Part shown: piece after piece, positions 25,236 to 36,205 of the stretch
Numbering within the stretch: the stretch's first letter is position 1
Layout: each line of letters begins with the position of its first letter
Assembly (NCBI GenBank): GCA_020152595.1
Contig: JAIGNY010003283.1
Coordinates: 246,001-310,000, forward strand
Source of the DNA: Chiridota heheva
Lineage: Eukaryota > Echinodermata > Holothuroidea > Apodida > Chiridotidae
Length of the DNA stretch: 64,000 nt
Reading direction: 5' to 3'
Translations under genes and position numbers: made by a program
The notes under the pieces: model-generated
Seen by the model: the letters and a program-made list of their open reading frames with translations, nothing else
What the model was told of the DNA's origin: nothing
The model's database searches: none

Positions 25236-25310
25236 GTAGTGTAGTGGATATGAATGTGGACAGCACCCGAATGCACCAGGTTCAAGTTTCACCAAGACTG
25301 GCGTTTTAAT
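25236..25310 (+). repeat. tRNA-derived SINE head
   Basis: GTAGTGTAGTGGATATGAA resembles an A box and CAGGTTCAAGTTTC a B box at tRNA spacing. A T-rich tail follows. The acceptor arms do not pair, so it is not a functional tRNA. Confidence 0.5.
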
Positions 25311-25708
25311 TTTTCTAATCATTTCACTAAAATCATTTTTTTGTTTTTTTGTCTTTCCTTTCTTTCTAAAAATCTTAGATTAGCATCATAGCAAAGTAAA
25401 TTGTTATACAGAATCTAAAATGTAACACAAATCTATTTGCAATATTGATAAGAAGTAATACTTGTGCAAGCTCGACTATTTGTTGAACAAATTTAGCCAA
25501 AAATTGCTCAATTTGCATATTTTTGTCCAATATTTTCTATATGGGTGGGGTAGGGGGTTGGAGATTGGTGGGAGGTGGGCATTGGGCATTTTTAGTGTTT
25601 AAAGTCCCCTCAAATCATGTTCAGAAACACTGAGGTCCATGTTTTTATGCTAGAGAATATTAGAGGGTTGGCTTAAGAGCCTGTGGTAGCACAGCCCTTT
25701 TCTTTTGT

Positions 25709-25960
25709 TTAACCAGAACCAAAAGGTTTTGTAGTTCCGTTGCTTATTCTTTTTTAATAAGCTGATTGATTTCCAAAATTTGTATTAACTGTCATGTCAT
25801 TGCATATCATGCAATATTATTCATAAGCCATAGGATTATCATGCAAATCATAAAAATGTTGACAACATTAGCATTTGTACAATAATGAATAACATTGTCA
25901 TAGCAACAAGTATGATCCTATCTCAAGAATTTTTAATAGGCCCCGCCTAACTCATTAATT
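25709..25960 (+). mobile_element. Helitron-like element, truncated copy 3
   Basis: It has the family's left end, TTAACCAGAACCAAAAGG and TTTTGTAGTTCCG, then one and a half modules (CATAGGATTATCATGCAAATC; GGCCCCGCCTAACTCATTAAT). It breaks off at about 25960. Confidence 0.7.
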
Positions 25961-26129
25961 ACTCAGTTTTTGCGAATCAAAAATCCAGAGGTAAAGACCC
26001 AAAAATGTAATTAGCTTTTATTCTTACATGGTGCACCTATTTTTTGTTGCAGCATCAGCATTAACGGGAAGCCTAAATAGCAGAAAAAACTTTTCATCTT
26101 GGGCATAATTAAGCTCCTCTTATCGCGTT

Positions 26130-26406
26130 TTTAGAGGTGCAGTAACTCAGTAGTTAAGGAATCCAGCTTGTATTCAAAAGGCACCGGGTTTGATTCCCGT
26201 CGTAAGCGCTGCATTGTGTCCTTGAGCAAGACACTTTACTCTACTTGCTTCAGTCCACTCAGCTGTGAAACTGAGAACCAGCACTGTTGGGGAGTTAATC
26301 TACGATGGACTGGCATCCTGCCAGGGGGAGTAGTGTATTCTTATCCGCTTGCACCATTAAAACCAGGGCAAGCACCGGCTCTATAAGCCTAATGGCTCGA
26401 TGAAAT
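26130..26406 (+). repeat. tRNA-derived SINE, family B
   Basis: The head has an A-box-like TAACTCAGTAGTTAAGG and a near-canonical B box, GGGTTTGATTCCC. The body contains TGTCCTTGAGCAAGACACTT and GATGGACTGGCATCCTG with CCAGGGGGAGTAG, blocks widely shared among SINEs of fishes and marine invertebrates. It ends near GGCTCGATGAAATAAGC. Non-coding; the 72-codon open frame in it is incidental. Confidence 0.8.
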
Positions 26407-26556
26407 AAGCTTTTTATCCACTTGTATCTTTATGAGATGAAACATTGCAGATTTTACCATTAATTTTTTTCAATTAAAAATAAGCTTTTCATCCACTTGT
26501 ATCTATATGAGATGAAACATTGCAGATTTTACCATTAGATTTGTTCAATTAAAAAA
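26404..26556. repeat. 76-bp tandem duplication
   Basis: Directly downstream of the family B SINE, AAGCTTTTTATCCACTTGTA and about 60 following bases recur at 26483 with few changes. The second copy has AAGCTTTTCATCC. Confidence 0.85.
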
Positions 26557-26971
26557 GTTACTATGTCAGTGACTGGGAGAACGTGTCCTGTGGGTGATGG
26601 CCACACGTGGTCTGTTCTGTATTACGAACCATGCCTAGGTGTCCACATCAAATTTGCAATATAGTAAGCTCCATTGAAATGTCTAGTATGAAAGACTAAA
26701 TTAAATTTTACTAATACATTTTTAGTGCTTTTATTTTTCATGACTCAAAACAAAAAAATAAAGGTATTTAAAGGTTTTAAAGAGAATTTTTGAGAAATAA
26801 AGAGCCACTTTTGCAATAAATGTTTGAAAGGTATTAAAGGTTTCGCTGGGAGCCCTGCATGATTGATCTTGAATCTGCCACCTTCTATATTTTATGTCCA
26901 TTCAAATCAGTCACTTTGAGTTAAAGAGAGGCAATTTTACCTTTATTTTCATTCTTCTACATGTTAGCATA

Positions 26972-27134
26972 GGGTTTAACATCCTGAAAGCATCCAGTGC
27001 TTGACATTATATCAAGATGGCCACAGCCTTTGATAACCAGTTATGAACTCACTGGTTGCAGACCCCCAGGAATACAAACCCGGGACATGGGGTGAGAGGA
27101 CAAAGCACTAACCACTACACCACAGAAGTCTGTT
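26972..27134 (-). repeat. tRNA-derived SINE, family A, copy 2
   Basis: Nearly identical to 1309-1470: the minus strand has TGGTGTAGTGGTTAGTGC at the head and GGATGTTAAACC at the far end. Differences are scattered, suggesting two separate insertions and not a recent duplication. Confidence 0.85.
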
Positions 27135-27230
27135 ATATTTGTATGTTTTATTTATATAAGCTAAGTATGATAGAATATTTCATAATATCCTTAACACTAA
27201 CAAATTCTTTTATCTAAAACATTTATGACA

Positions 27231-28886
27231 ACTAGAACCAAAAGGTTTTGTGGTTCTGATGCTTTTCATCAGCTGATTAATTTGCAAAATTTGTATTTAC
27301 TCTCATTTCATTGCATATCATGAAATATTTGTTCCATGATATTTATTCATAAGCCACTCCCACCAAATATCAATAAAATTGTTCAACATTTGCATTTGCA
27401 CATTAATTAATAATATCATTAATGCAAGTTATAATGATGCAAAAATGATTGTTCATTTATCCTATTTCAAGAAAATGATAGTAAGCTCCACCTACTCATT
27501 AGCATTCATGACATCGCTACTACAACATTAGAACATATGTATAGACCATGACCCATCTGTGTACCACATATAGCATAAATTTCATATCATTTATGGTGTT
27601 TACATCATTTAGCACTTTCACATTAAGCCATGTGCACCATGCATATCAATGATACCTACTGATAACATAAGCATGTACACAATAACCAACAAAATTATCA
27701 TACATGACACAAAATGGACATACACTTGCTAATTTCTTACTTTCAAAATTTCACTTCAAGTCCTGCCCACTTATTATTATGCATGAGATCACCACCACAA
27801 ATATTAGGCCATATCTGCAGACCATGAGCTGTGTACCATAAATGAGGTGAATCCAGTTCAAGTTCTTGAGATATCATGTTTACTTATGCTTTTTGTTTAC
27901 AAAATCATAATAACTATGCATTTTAATAAAATTCAATGTTTTATGCCATGAAAACATGCACACTAGAATAATCACCATTAATATAACAAATATTAAACAA
28001 AACAGACATGTGATTGTCAAAATAAGAACATTTCAAGATTTTTACATTAAGCCCGCCTACTCATTAATATGCATGTTATCCCCACCAAATCAGTAGGCAC
28101 ATCTACAGACCATGGGCTATCTCTGTATCACATAATACATTAATCCAGTTTACTATTCTTAAAATACCATGTTTACAAGCTCTTTTCAGCAAAATCATAT
28201 TAAGCCCCGCCCACTATGCATATTAATGAAATTCAAACTTTATACAGCATGTACATGTACACACCAGCTAATACCATAATTATACAGAACATGAAATAAA
28301 ATTGAAATGTGGTTGTTAAAAATGATTATTTCAATATTTTTACTTTAAGCCCCGCCTACTCATTAATATACATGACATTATCATCAAAAACAATAAGGCA
28401 CATCTACAGACAATGAGCCATCTGTGTACCAAATATGACCTGAATCCAGTTTACCATTCTTGAAATACCATGTTTACAAGCTCTATTCACCTAATTATAT
28501 TAAGCCCCGCCCACTATGCATATTAATGAAATTCAACATTTATACATCATGAATATGTATATTTCAGCTAACAACATGATTACACCAAATATGAAACAAA
28601 ACAGACTTGCGGTTGTTAGAATATGAGCATTTCAAAATGTTACATTAAGCCCTGGCTACTCATTAAAAGGCATGACATCACCATCAAAAACAATAGGGCA
28701 CATCCACAGACCATGGGCTGTGTACCAAAAATGACATGAATCCAGTTTACCGTTTTTGAGATATCGCGTTTACGAGCTGGCCGTCACAAACATACATATA
28801 CATACATACATACACATACATACATACATACACACATGCCATCATGACCGCAAAGGTTCCTGATACTATTGCATCCTAACCAAAAA
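27231..28886 (+). mobile_element. Helitron-like element, long copy 4
   Basis: Left end ACTAGAACCAAAAGG with TTTTGTGGTTCTGATGC. At least ten alternating modules follow (for example 28050, 28202, 28348, 28502 and 28646, spaced 152, 146, 154 and 144). A CATA microsatellite lies at 28790-28840, and the right end is GGTTCCTGATACTATTGCAT plus CCTAACCAAAAATG. The longest copy in the window, because it has more modules. Confidence 0.75.
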
Positions 28887-30625
28887 TGTAAGTTTAAAAA
28901 TATAACAAAGCTTTCCAAAAATATTACTTTCATCATATAAAACAAAGCTCTGCAAACACATATAACTCTTCACAAGAAGTTTCTGTGCACAATGACAAAA
29001 ACTCATCAAAATCTAATTTCGAAGGTACAATATGTCAAGCCATTTTACCCTCACTTTGTAAAGAATTTTTTTCCATATCTAGATCAGGGCAATTTAATAT
29101 AAAGAAGAAATATTACAATATAAAGAATCTTATGCACAGCACGATATTCTACTCAACCTATTACATTTCTGTTTGTACATTCAATGACTTTATCATAGGA
29201 AAATTAAAGTACAGATATGCAAATGAGATCTTGATAAAAGAGATGAAATGTGTAGAAATAGAGGTAAAAAATTAAAGATGGGGGAAATACTTCATCACAT
29301 CCAGAGCTGGAAAAATCTACGGTTCTGGCAATTATAACGTACTGCAGGGAAAATGGGAATTCGCGGGAAGATTGTTTTTTAATTTTTCATATTAAAAATA
29401 ATAAATATATTTGATTTCTTGAGTGCGCAACAGTATATGAGGTAAATATGTGCCCTAAAACCATATCCCCTATATAATACTGCGATGAATAGTATATTAC
29501 ATTCCAACAGAGGGCAGCATATAAAGATGTATTTACTACACTAATATTATTTCTGAAACAAATTTTCGACACCTTACTTTAGAACTTTTGGAAAATTTTA
29601 TAACTAATTTTAACTCTGATAACATCTAAGGATCAAAATGATAACAGGTTTGTAAAAAAACCTTTCGACTTAACCAGAACCAAAAGGTTTTGTGGTTCCA
29701 ATGTGTTTTTTTTTTTTACATGAGCTGATTGATTTCCAAAATTTGGATTAATTGTCATGTTATTGCATATCATGAAATATTTGTTCCATGATAATTATTT
29801 ATAAGCCACAGCCACCTTACAGATCAATCAAAATGGTGACAACATTAGCCTTCGCACAATAATTAACAACATTGTCATAGCAAGTATGATGTAAAACAGT
29901 TGCTCATTCAATCTATTTCAAGAATTTGTTTGTCAGTAAGCCCTGTCTACTCATTAATATTCATGACATCACATGTGTTCAGACCATGATCCATCTGTGT
30001 ACCTGATATAGCATAAATCTAACATGTTTATGAAATACAGTATGGCGTTTGCATCATTTAGCACTTTCACATAATCCCACGCCCGCCATACATAGATTTG
30101 CTGATAACATAAGAATGTGCACAATAACCAACAAAATTATCATGCCAATATGATGCAAAATGGATATACAGTTACTCATTTATCGATTTTTCGACATTTT
30201 CACTGTGAGCCTTATTAATTTGCAAACTTATTAATATGCAAACTTATTAATATGCAAACAAAACAGACATGCGGATAATTGTTCAAATATGAACATTTCA
30301 AGATTATTTACATTAAGCCCCACCCCTACTCATTAATATGCATATCAAAATCAAGAACAATAGAGCACCATCTACAGACCATGGGATATCTGTGTACCAA
30401 AACTGGCATGAATAAAGTTTACTGTTCTTAAGATACTGTGTTTACAAGGTCTTTTTAGCAAAATCATATTATGCCCCGCCCACTATGCATATTAATGAAA
30501 TTTAAAGTTTTTACATCATGAACATGTACACAACAGCTAACACCATAATTATATCACATATGAAACCAAACAAACATGTGGTTGTTAAAATATAAACATT
30601 TTGAGAATTTTACATTAAGCCCCGC
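28650..30625. repeat. tandem segmental duplication, unit 1
   Basis: About 1.98 kb is repeated head to tail at ~30626-32600. Matching landmarks: ATATCGCGTTTACGAGCTGG at 28761 and 30731, CCAACAGAGGGCAGCA at 29504 and 31482, TTAACCAGAACC at 29670 and 31662. The unit consists of the 3' part of one Helitron-like element, ~790 bp of unique spacer, and the 5' part of the next element. Confidence 0.9.
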
Positions 30626-30848
30626 CTACTCATTAATATGCATGACATCACCATCAAAAACAATAGGGCACATCCACAGACCATGGGCTGTGTACCAAAT
30701 ATGACATGAATCCAGTTTACCATTTTTGAGATATCGCGTTTACGAGCTGGCCGTCACAAACATACATATACGTACACATACATACATACATACACACATG
30801 CCATCATGACCGCAAAGGTTCCTGATGCTATTGCATCCTAACCAAAAA
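29671..30848 (+). mobile_element. Helitron-like element, copy 5
   Basis: Left end AACCAGAACCAAAAGG, microsatellite at 30765-30798, right hairpin GGTTCCTGATGC..., ending at AACCAAAAATG. Lies across the junction of the tandem duplication. Confidence 0.8.
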
Positions 30849-32600
30849 TGTAAGTTTAAAAATATAACAAAGCTTTTCAAAAATATTACTTTCATCATAT
30901 ATAAGAAAGCTCTGCAAACACATATAACTCTTCACAAGAGGTTTCTGTGCACAATGACAAAAACTCATCAAAATCTAATTTTTTAAGGTACAATATGTCA
31001 AGCCATTTTACCCTCACTTTGTAAAGAATTTGTTTTCATATCTAGATCAGGGCAATTTAATATAAAGAAGAAATATTACAATATAAAGAATCTTATGCAC
31101 AGCACGATATTCTACTCAACCTATTACTTTTCTGTTTGTACATTCAATGACTTTATCATAGGAAAATTAAAGTACAGATATGCAAATGAGATCTTGATAA
31201 AAGAGATGAAATGTGTAGAAATAGAGGTAAAAAATTAAAGATGGGGGAAATACTTCATCACATCCAGAGCTGGAAAAATCTACGGTTCTGGCAATTATAA
31301 CGTACTGCAGGGAAAATGGGAATTCGCGGGAAGATTGTTTTTTTATTTTTCATATTAAAAATAATAATTATATTAAAAAAAAAGAAAAATGATTTCTTGA
31401 GTACGCAACAGTATATGAGGTAAATATGTGTCCTAAAACCATATCCCCTATGTAATAGTGCGATGAATAGTATATTCAATTCCAACAGAGGGCAGCATAT
31501 AAAGATGTATTTACTACACTAATATTGTTTCTGAAACAAATTTTCGTGGGAAGATTTTCGACACCTTACTTTAGAACTTGTGGGAAATTTTATAACTAAT
31601 TCTAACTCTGATAACATCTAAGGATCAAAATGATAACAGGTTTGTAAAAAAACCTCGTGACTTAACCAGAACCAAAAGGTTTTGTGGTTCCAATGTGTTT
31701 TTTTTACATGAGCTAATTGATTTCCAAAATTTGGATTAATTGTCATGTTATTGCATATCATGAAATATTTGTTCCATGATATTTATTCATAAGCCACAGC
31801 CACCATACAGATCAATCAAAATGGTGACAACATTAAGCCTTCGCACAATAATTAACAACATTGTCATAGCAAGTATGATGTAAAACAGTTGCTCATTCAA
31901 TCTATTTCAAGAATTTGTTTGTCAGTAAGCCCTGTCTACTCATTAATATTCATGACATCACATGTGTTCAGACCATGATCCATCTGTGTACCTGATATAG
32001 CATAAATCTAACATGTTTATGAAATACAGTATGGCGTTTGCATCATTTAGCACTTTCACATAATCCCACGCCCGCCATACATAGATTTGCTGATAACATA
32101 AGAATGTGCACAATAACCAACAAAATTATCATGCCAATATGATGCAAAATGGATATACAGTTACTCATTTATCGATTTTTCAACATTTTCACTGTAAGCC
32201 TTAATAATATGCAAACTTATTGATATGCAAACAAAACAGACATGCGGATAACTAATAAAATATGAACATTTCAAGATTATTTACATTAAGCCCCACCCCT
32301 ACTCAATAATATGCATATCAAAATCAAGAACAAAAGGGCACCATCTACAGACCATGGGATATCTGTGTACCAACACTGGCATGAATAAAGTTTACTGTTC
32401 TTAAGATACTGTGTTTACAAGGTCTTTTTAGAAAATCATATTATGCCCTGCCCACTATGCATAATAATGAAATTCAATGTTTTTACATCATGATTATGTA
32501 CACAACAGCTAACACCATAATTATATCAAATATAAAACGAAACAAACATGTGGTTGTTAAAATAAAAACATTTTGATAATTTTACATTAAGCCCCGCCTA
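30626..32600. repeat. tandem segmental duplication, unit 2
   Basis: Second copy of the ~1.98-kb unit. Differences from unit 1 are mostly single bases and short insertions (for example an AAAAAAAAGAAAAATG insert near 31374, and a ~15-bp GTGGGAAGATTTTCG insert near 31546). Confidence 0.9.
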
Positions 32601-32832
32601 CTCATTAATATGCACAACATCACTATCAAAAAGAATAGGTCACATCAACGGACAATGAGCTATCTATGTACCAAATATGACATGAATCCAGTTTACTCTT
32701 CTTGAGATATTGTGTTTACGAGCTGGGTATCACAAAAACACATACACGCACACACACCCATACACCATCATGATGGTTCCTGATGCTATGACCGCATAGG
32801 TTCCTGATGCTATCGCATCGGAACCAAAATTG
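31663..32832 (+). mobile_element. Helitron-like element, copy 6
   Basis: Same left end as copy 5. The right end is the best-preserved hairpin, GGTTCCTGATGC-TATC-GCATCGGAACC, ending AAAATTG. The microsatellite is CACA/CACG-like at 32735-32765. Within it, the 3' part differs from copy 5 beyond ~32600, marking the end of the tandem duplication. Confidence 0.8.
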
Positions 32833-33552
32833 TTCATCACAAAGATGAAGAAATCTTTTCCCATTACACACCTATCAATAAACAATTACACTCTCGATTA
32901 ATGTATGAATAAATTAAGATATCATAATGCAAATGTCACAAAATATGATATGATTCTTTTGAGAATAAACAGCTGTCCTATGAAATGTGATTAAGATAGC
33001 AGGGTTTGAAATATAAAATGGTGAATCTTTATGAAAATATGATGATGAAAGTCTCTCTTTGACAATTTAATTTGGAGCAGCCAGCCAACTGGAAAGAATC
33101 TAATGTATCAAATCAATTTATTATGCCATTTTAATATCACTTTCTTTCAATTTTAATCATTTCAATACAAATTGAAAGTTCTCCAAATTAAATTCTCCAC
33201 AAGCCTGAATAGTTTATGGATCTTATCTACAAGAGTGTGATCTGTCTGATTATTTATCGAAAATTACAACATAGTCGGAGTAGCCTATATAGACCTACTT
33301 ATGTTTTTGAGTTGTGGCTGATATAATAATACAGTATTATTTCTATATATATATATGCCTATATATGCAATAGTTGTCTTGTCTGATGGAATCACAAATC
33401 AAATGCCAAAATAATGCATCATTCCCCCACCCCACAACATCATTCCCCACCTCACTTCATCATTCCCCAACCCCACCACCTCCAATTCCCCATCTGGCAA
33501 ATAAGTGTGTATATATCTCTCCGAAATGAATCTTCTTCCCTCAGGCACTTAC
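32833..33552. other. AT-rich unique sequence
   Basis: No gene. Contains a short CCCCACCCCACAACATCATTC repeat-like tract at 33425-33480. Confidence 0.35.
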
Positions 33553-33637
33553 GCAAGTAAGAAAGAGTCAAATACTTTTTACAGACCCCTTTTCCCTCAC
33601 ACAATTTTGAAGTCTTCACCTCTGGCTTGTCTGGTAT
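33553..33637 (-). CDS. candidate exon, unknown protein
   Basis: On the minus strand, 28 open codons plus one base follow an AG at 33638-33639 and precede the donor TTGC|GTAAGT. It reads IPDKPEVKTSKLCEGK..., ending KYLTLSYL. Phase 0 at the start and phase 1 at the end fit the candidate exons at 44724-44837 and 24571-24677. The acceptor has no pyrimidine tract, which is a clear weakness. Confidence 0.18.
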
Positions 33638-33639
33638 CT

Positions 33640-34539
33640 TTAATTAACATTCCATGTATTCTAACCTCTTCAATTTGAAGAAATCCCACATCTGTCACAC
33701 AGGGGAAAACATTTCTTGAGGGGGGGGGGAGTGGGGTCACACTATTCCTCCACAAAGTAGGGGAACAATTCACCTTATCTATTTTTTCTTAAATCTGCCA
33801 GAAAGTGGGTGTGGGGGGGGGGAGGGGACATATTTCCCTGCCACCCAGGAATAACAGCCCTGATATGAAATGTTCATTGCATTTCTTCTTGTTAGAAAAT
33901 ACATTAGGTGCAGATTTTTTTGACATGTATGAGTGGAACAAATACAAGTTATGATAAACAATATTCTAAATATAGTCAAATTCTAAATCAAATATTTTCT
34001 ACATAAACAAACAAGAAAACAAAAGTACACTGTAAAAGATTTTACCAACCAATGCCTCAAACATGTGTTTATTCTCTTGAAATAATTTACCCAAGATAAA
34101 CTATAAATTGTATAGAAAAGATATTTTCCCACCTTTTCTCCAGAAGTTGTTAACTATCTGATATACCTGTCACTTGTGCATGGTGCAGCCGCTTTTGTGC
34201 AAAATAAACCTCGATATATACCCCTCAAGACTCCACAATCCCGATACTAAACTTTCTATTAAAAACCGACCAAGGTGTCAATTCTGGGTAAATTGCTCCA
34301 ATTTTTGGGACAAGAAATTTCACACTTCCTTCCTCCGTCGTGAGTTAATCGGTGAATTGATGACCTTTCGGCAGAATTTTCTTGTTCACTGCTCATTTCA
34401 TTAAAAAGCTAAAATTGCATTTCATCCTGCGAAGAAATAGGTTTTGCTGAACTACCAGCAATTATTGATTTCTTGTGTCAATACAGAACATTTGACTTGC
34501 ACAGCGGTATGCTTCATAGCAAAGAAATATATTGTTATG
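33640..34539. other. AT-rich unique sequence
   Basis: G runs at 33720-33735 and 33810-33830. No gene. Confidence 0.35.
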
Positions 34540-34862
34540 CACTTGTCAATTGTGTGACTCACCCCTACACCCCTGTACAAGGTGAGTGACAATTGCACTA
34601 AGGTAGGTGACCAAAACATGTACATTGACGCAACCCTCAATCACTTAGGTGACTGACATTTCTTGTAAAATGACCTACCCCAAATCACTCACCTCTGTAC
34701 AAAGTTAATGGGGCTTAAGTAAATTGACTCACTCCAGAGTCACTCTGGTGACTGAATATTTGGTACAATGACGCACATGCGAGTCACTGTTCCATATGCC
34801 AATGACTCACATTTGACTGACATTGCCGGGGTAGTGGGGGTGAGTCATACAACTGACAAGTG
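34540..34862. mobile_element. fold-back type MITE with TGACTCA motifs
   Basis: The left end CACTTGTCAATTGTGTGACT plus CACCCC pairs with the right end, whose reverse complement is CACTTGTCAGTTGTATGACT plus CACCCC. That is a ~27-bp TIR with two differences. The interior carries many GTGAGTGAC, TGACTCAC, GAGTCACT and GGTGACTG words in both orientations. Target duplication is not clear. Non-coding. Confidence 0.7.
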
Positions 34863-35364
34863 AATTATACCAGGACATATAGCAGTGATAATGCCTCTAC
34901 ATGACCAACTTCAAAAATATCTTTTATTTGATACGCTGCCAAACAAAAAAGAAATATCACACGTTAATCCAAGAGAGAAGTCCATATTTCAGAAATGACA
35001 TTACGATCTTCAAATTTGTGCTGAAATCTGTATGAGTGTTTTTAATCTTAGACAGGAGGTAACATTCATAGCAGTTTTAGTAAGCCCTAAAAATCAGTCA
35101 GATGAACCTCTTTGTCGTTATACAAATGTTAAATATGAAAACCATAATCAAGATAATAAATTCTTATGCCACATGAAGTAAAACAAATGTCACCATCAAT
35201 ATTAAATCATATGTATGAATATATAATCACACCTGCCACTTAAAATACAGGTCACATTCTCCATCAACAAATATACGGAATTATTAACAATATAACAACC
35301 ATTCAATCAATATAAGTGTGCTACTACTATTCAGATCAACTTCAAAACTACCTCAACAGAAATA
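34863..35364. other. AT-rich unique sequence
   Basis: No gene or repeat was recognised. Confidence 0.4.
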
Positions 35365-36205
35365 TTAGCCTTGCAGCATGCTTGCAACAAGCTAACATTT
35401 TCTAGCTTGTGTAAGCGTGCTACAAGCTTGCGTAAGCGTGCTACAAGCTTGCGTAAGCGTGCTACAAGCTTGCAGCAAGCATGTTGCAAGCTTGCAGCAA
35501 GCATGTTGCAAGCTTGCAGCAAGCATGTTGCAAGCTTGCAGCATGCATGTTGCAAGCTTGCAGCAAGCATGTTGCAAGCTTGCAGCAAGCATGTTGCAAG
35601 CTTGCAAGTTGCAAGCTTTCAGCAAGCATGTTGCAAGCTTTCAGCAAGCATGTTGCAAGCTTGCAGCAAGCATGTTGCAAGCTTGCAGCAAGCATGTTGC
35701 AAGCTTGCAGCAAGCATACAAGCTTGCAGCAAGCATGTTGCAAGCTTGCAGCAAGCATGTTGCAAGCTTGCAGCAAGCATGCTACAAGCTTGCAGCAAGC
35801 ATGCTACAAGCTTGCAGCAAGCATGCTACAAGCTTGCAGCAAGCATGCAAGCTTGCAGCAAGCATGCTACAAACTTGCAGCAAGCATGCTACAAGCTTGC
35901 AGCAAGCATGCTACAAGCTTGCAGCAAGCATGCTACAAGCTAGTATTTGGAACATATTAGCTTGCACAAGCTAGCAAAAACTATTTGCAAGCTTGCACAA
36001 GCTAGTAAAACTGTTTGCAAACTTACGCAAGCTAACAAATATTCGCTTGCGTAAGCTAATGTTAGCTTGCGCAAGCTAATGTTAGCTTGCGCAAGCTAGC
36101 AAGCTAGTATTTGTTCCAAATACTAGCTCGCAGCATGTTGTGTAAGCTTGCAGCACATTTGCGCAAGCTAAAAATGTTACCTTGTTGCAAGCGTGCAGCA
36201 AGCTA
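35365..36205. repeat. palindromic 22-bp satellite array
   Basis: The core unit GCTTGCAGCAAGCATGTTGC plus AA is 22 bp and is repeated over 20 times at 35465-35940, with a 21-bp variant (GTGCTACAAGCTTGCGTAAGC) at the left and a GCATGCTACAAGCTTGCAGC variant at the right. Each junction has the palindrome TGCAAGCTTGCA. To 36205 the array continues as degenerate GCTTGC/GCAAGC half-units. All long open frames here, on both strands, are translations of the repeat. Confidence 0.95.
36102..36128. repeat. 27-nt perfect hairpin
   Basis: AGCTAGTATTTG, a TTC loop, then CAAATACTAGCT: two 12-base arms in perfect inverted complement. A related imperfect form occurs at 35939-35962 (CTAGTATTTGGAACATATTAG). Confidence 0.9.

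Noticed and set aside
28985..29275. 96-codon open frame in the duplicated spacer
   Set aside because: The second copy of the spacer carries a frame-changing indel near the start, so the frame is not maintained.
35331..35974. Long Leu-Gln-Ala-Cys proteins up to 190 residues on both strands
   Set aside because: The 22-bp satellite simply lacks stops in any frame; three frames give the same peptide permuted.
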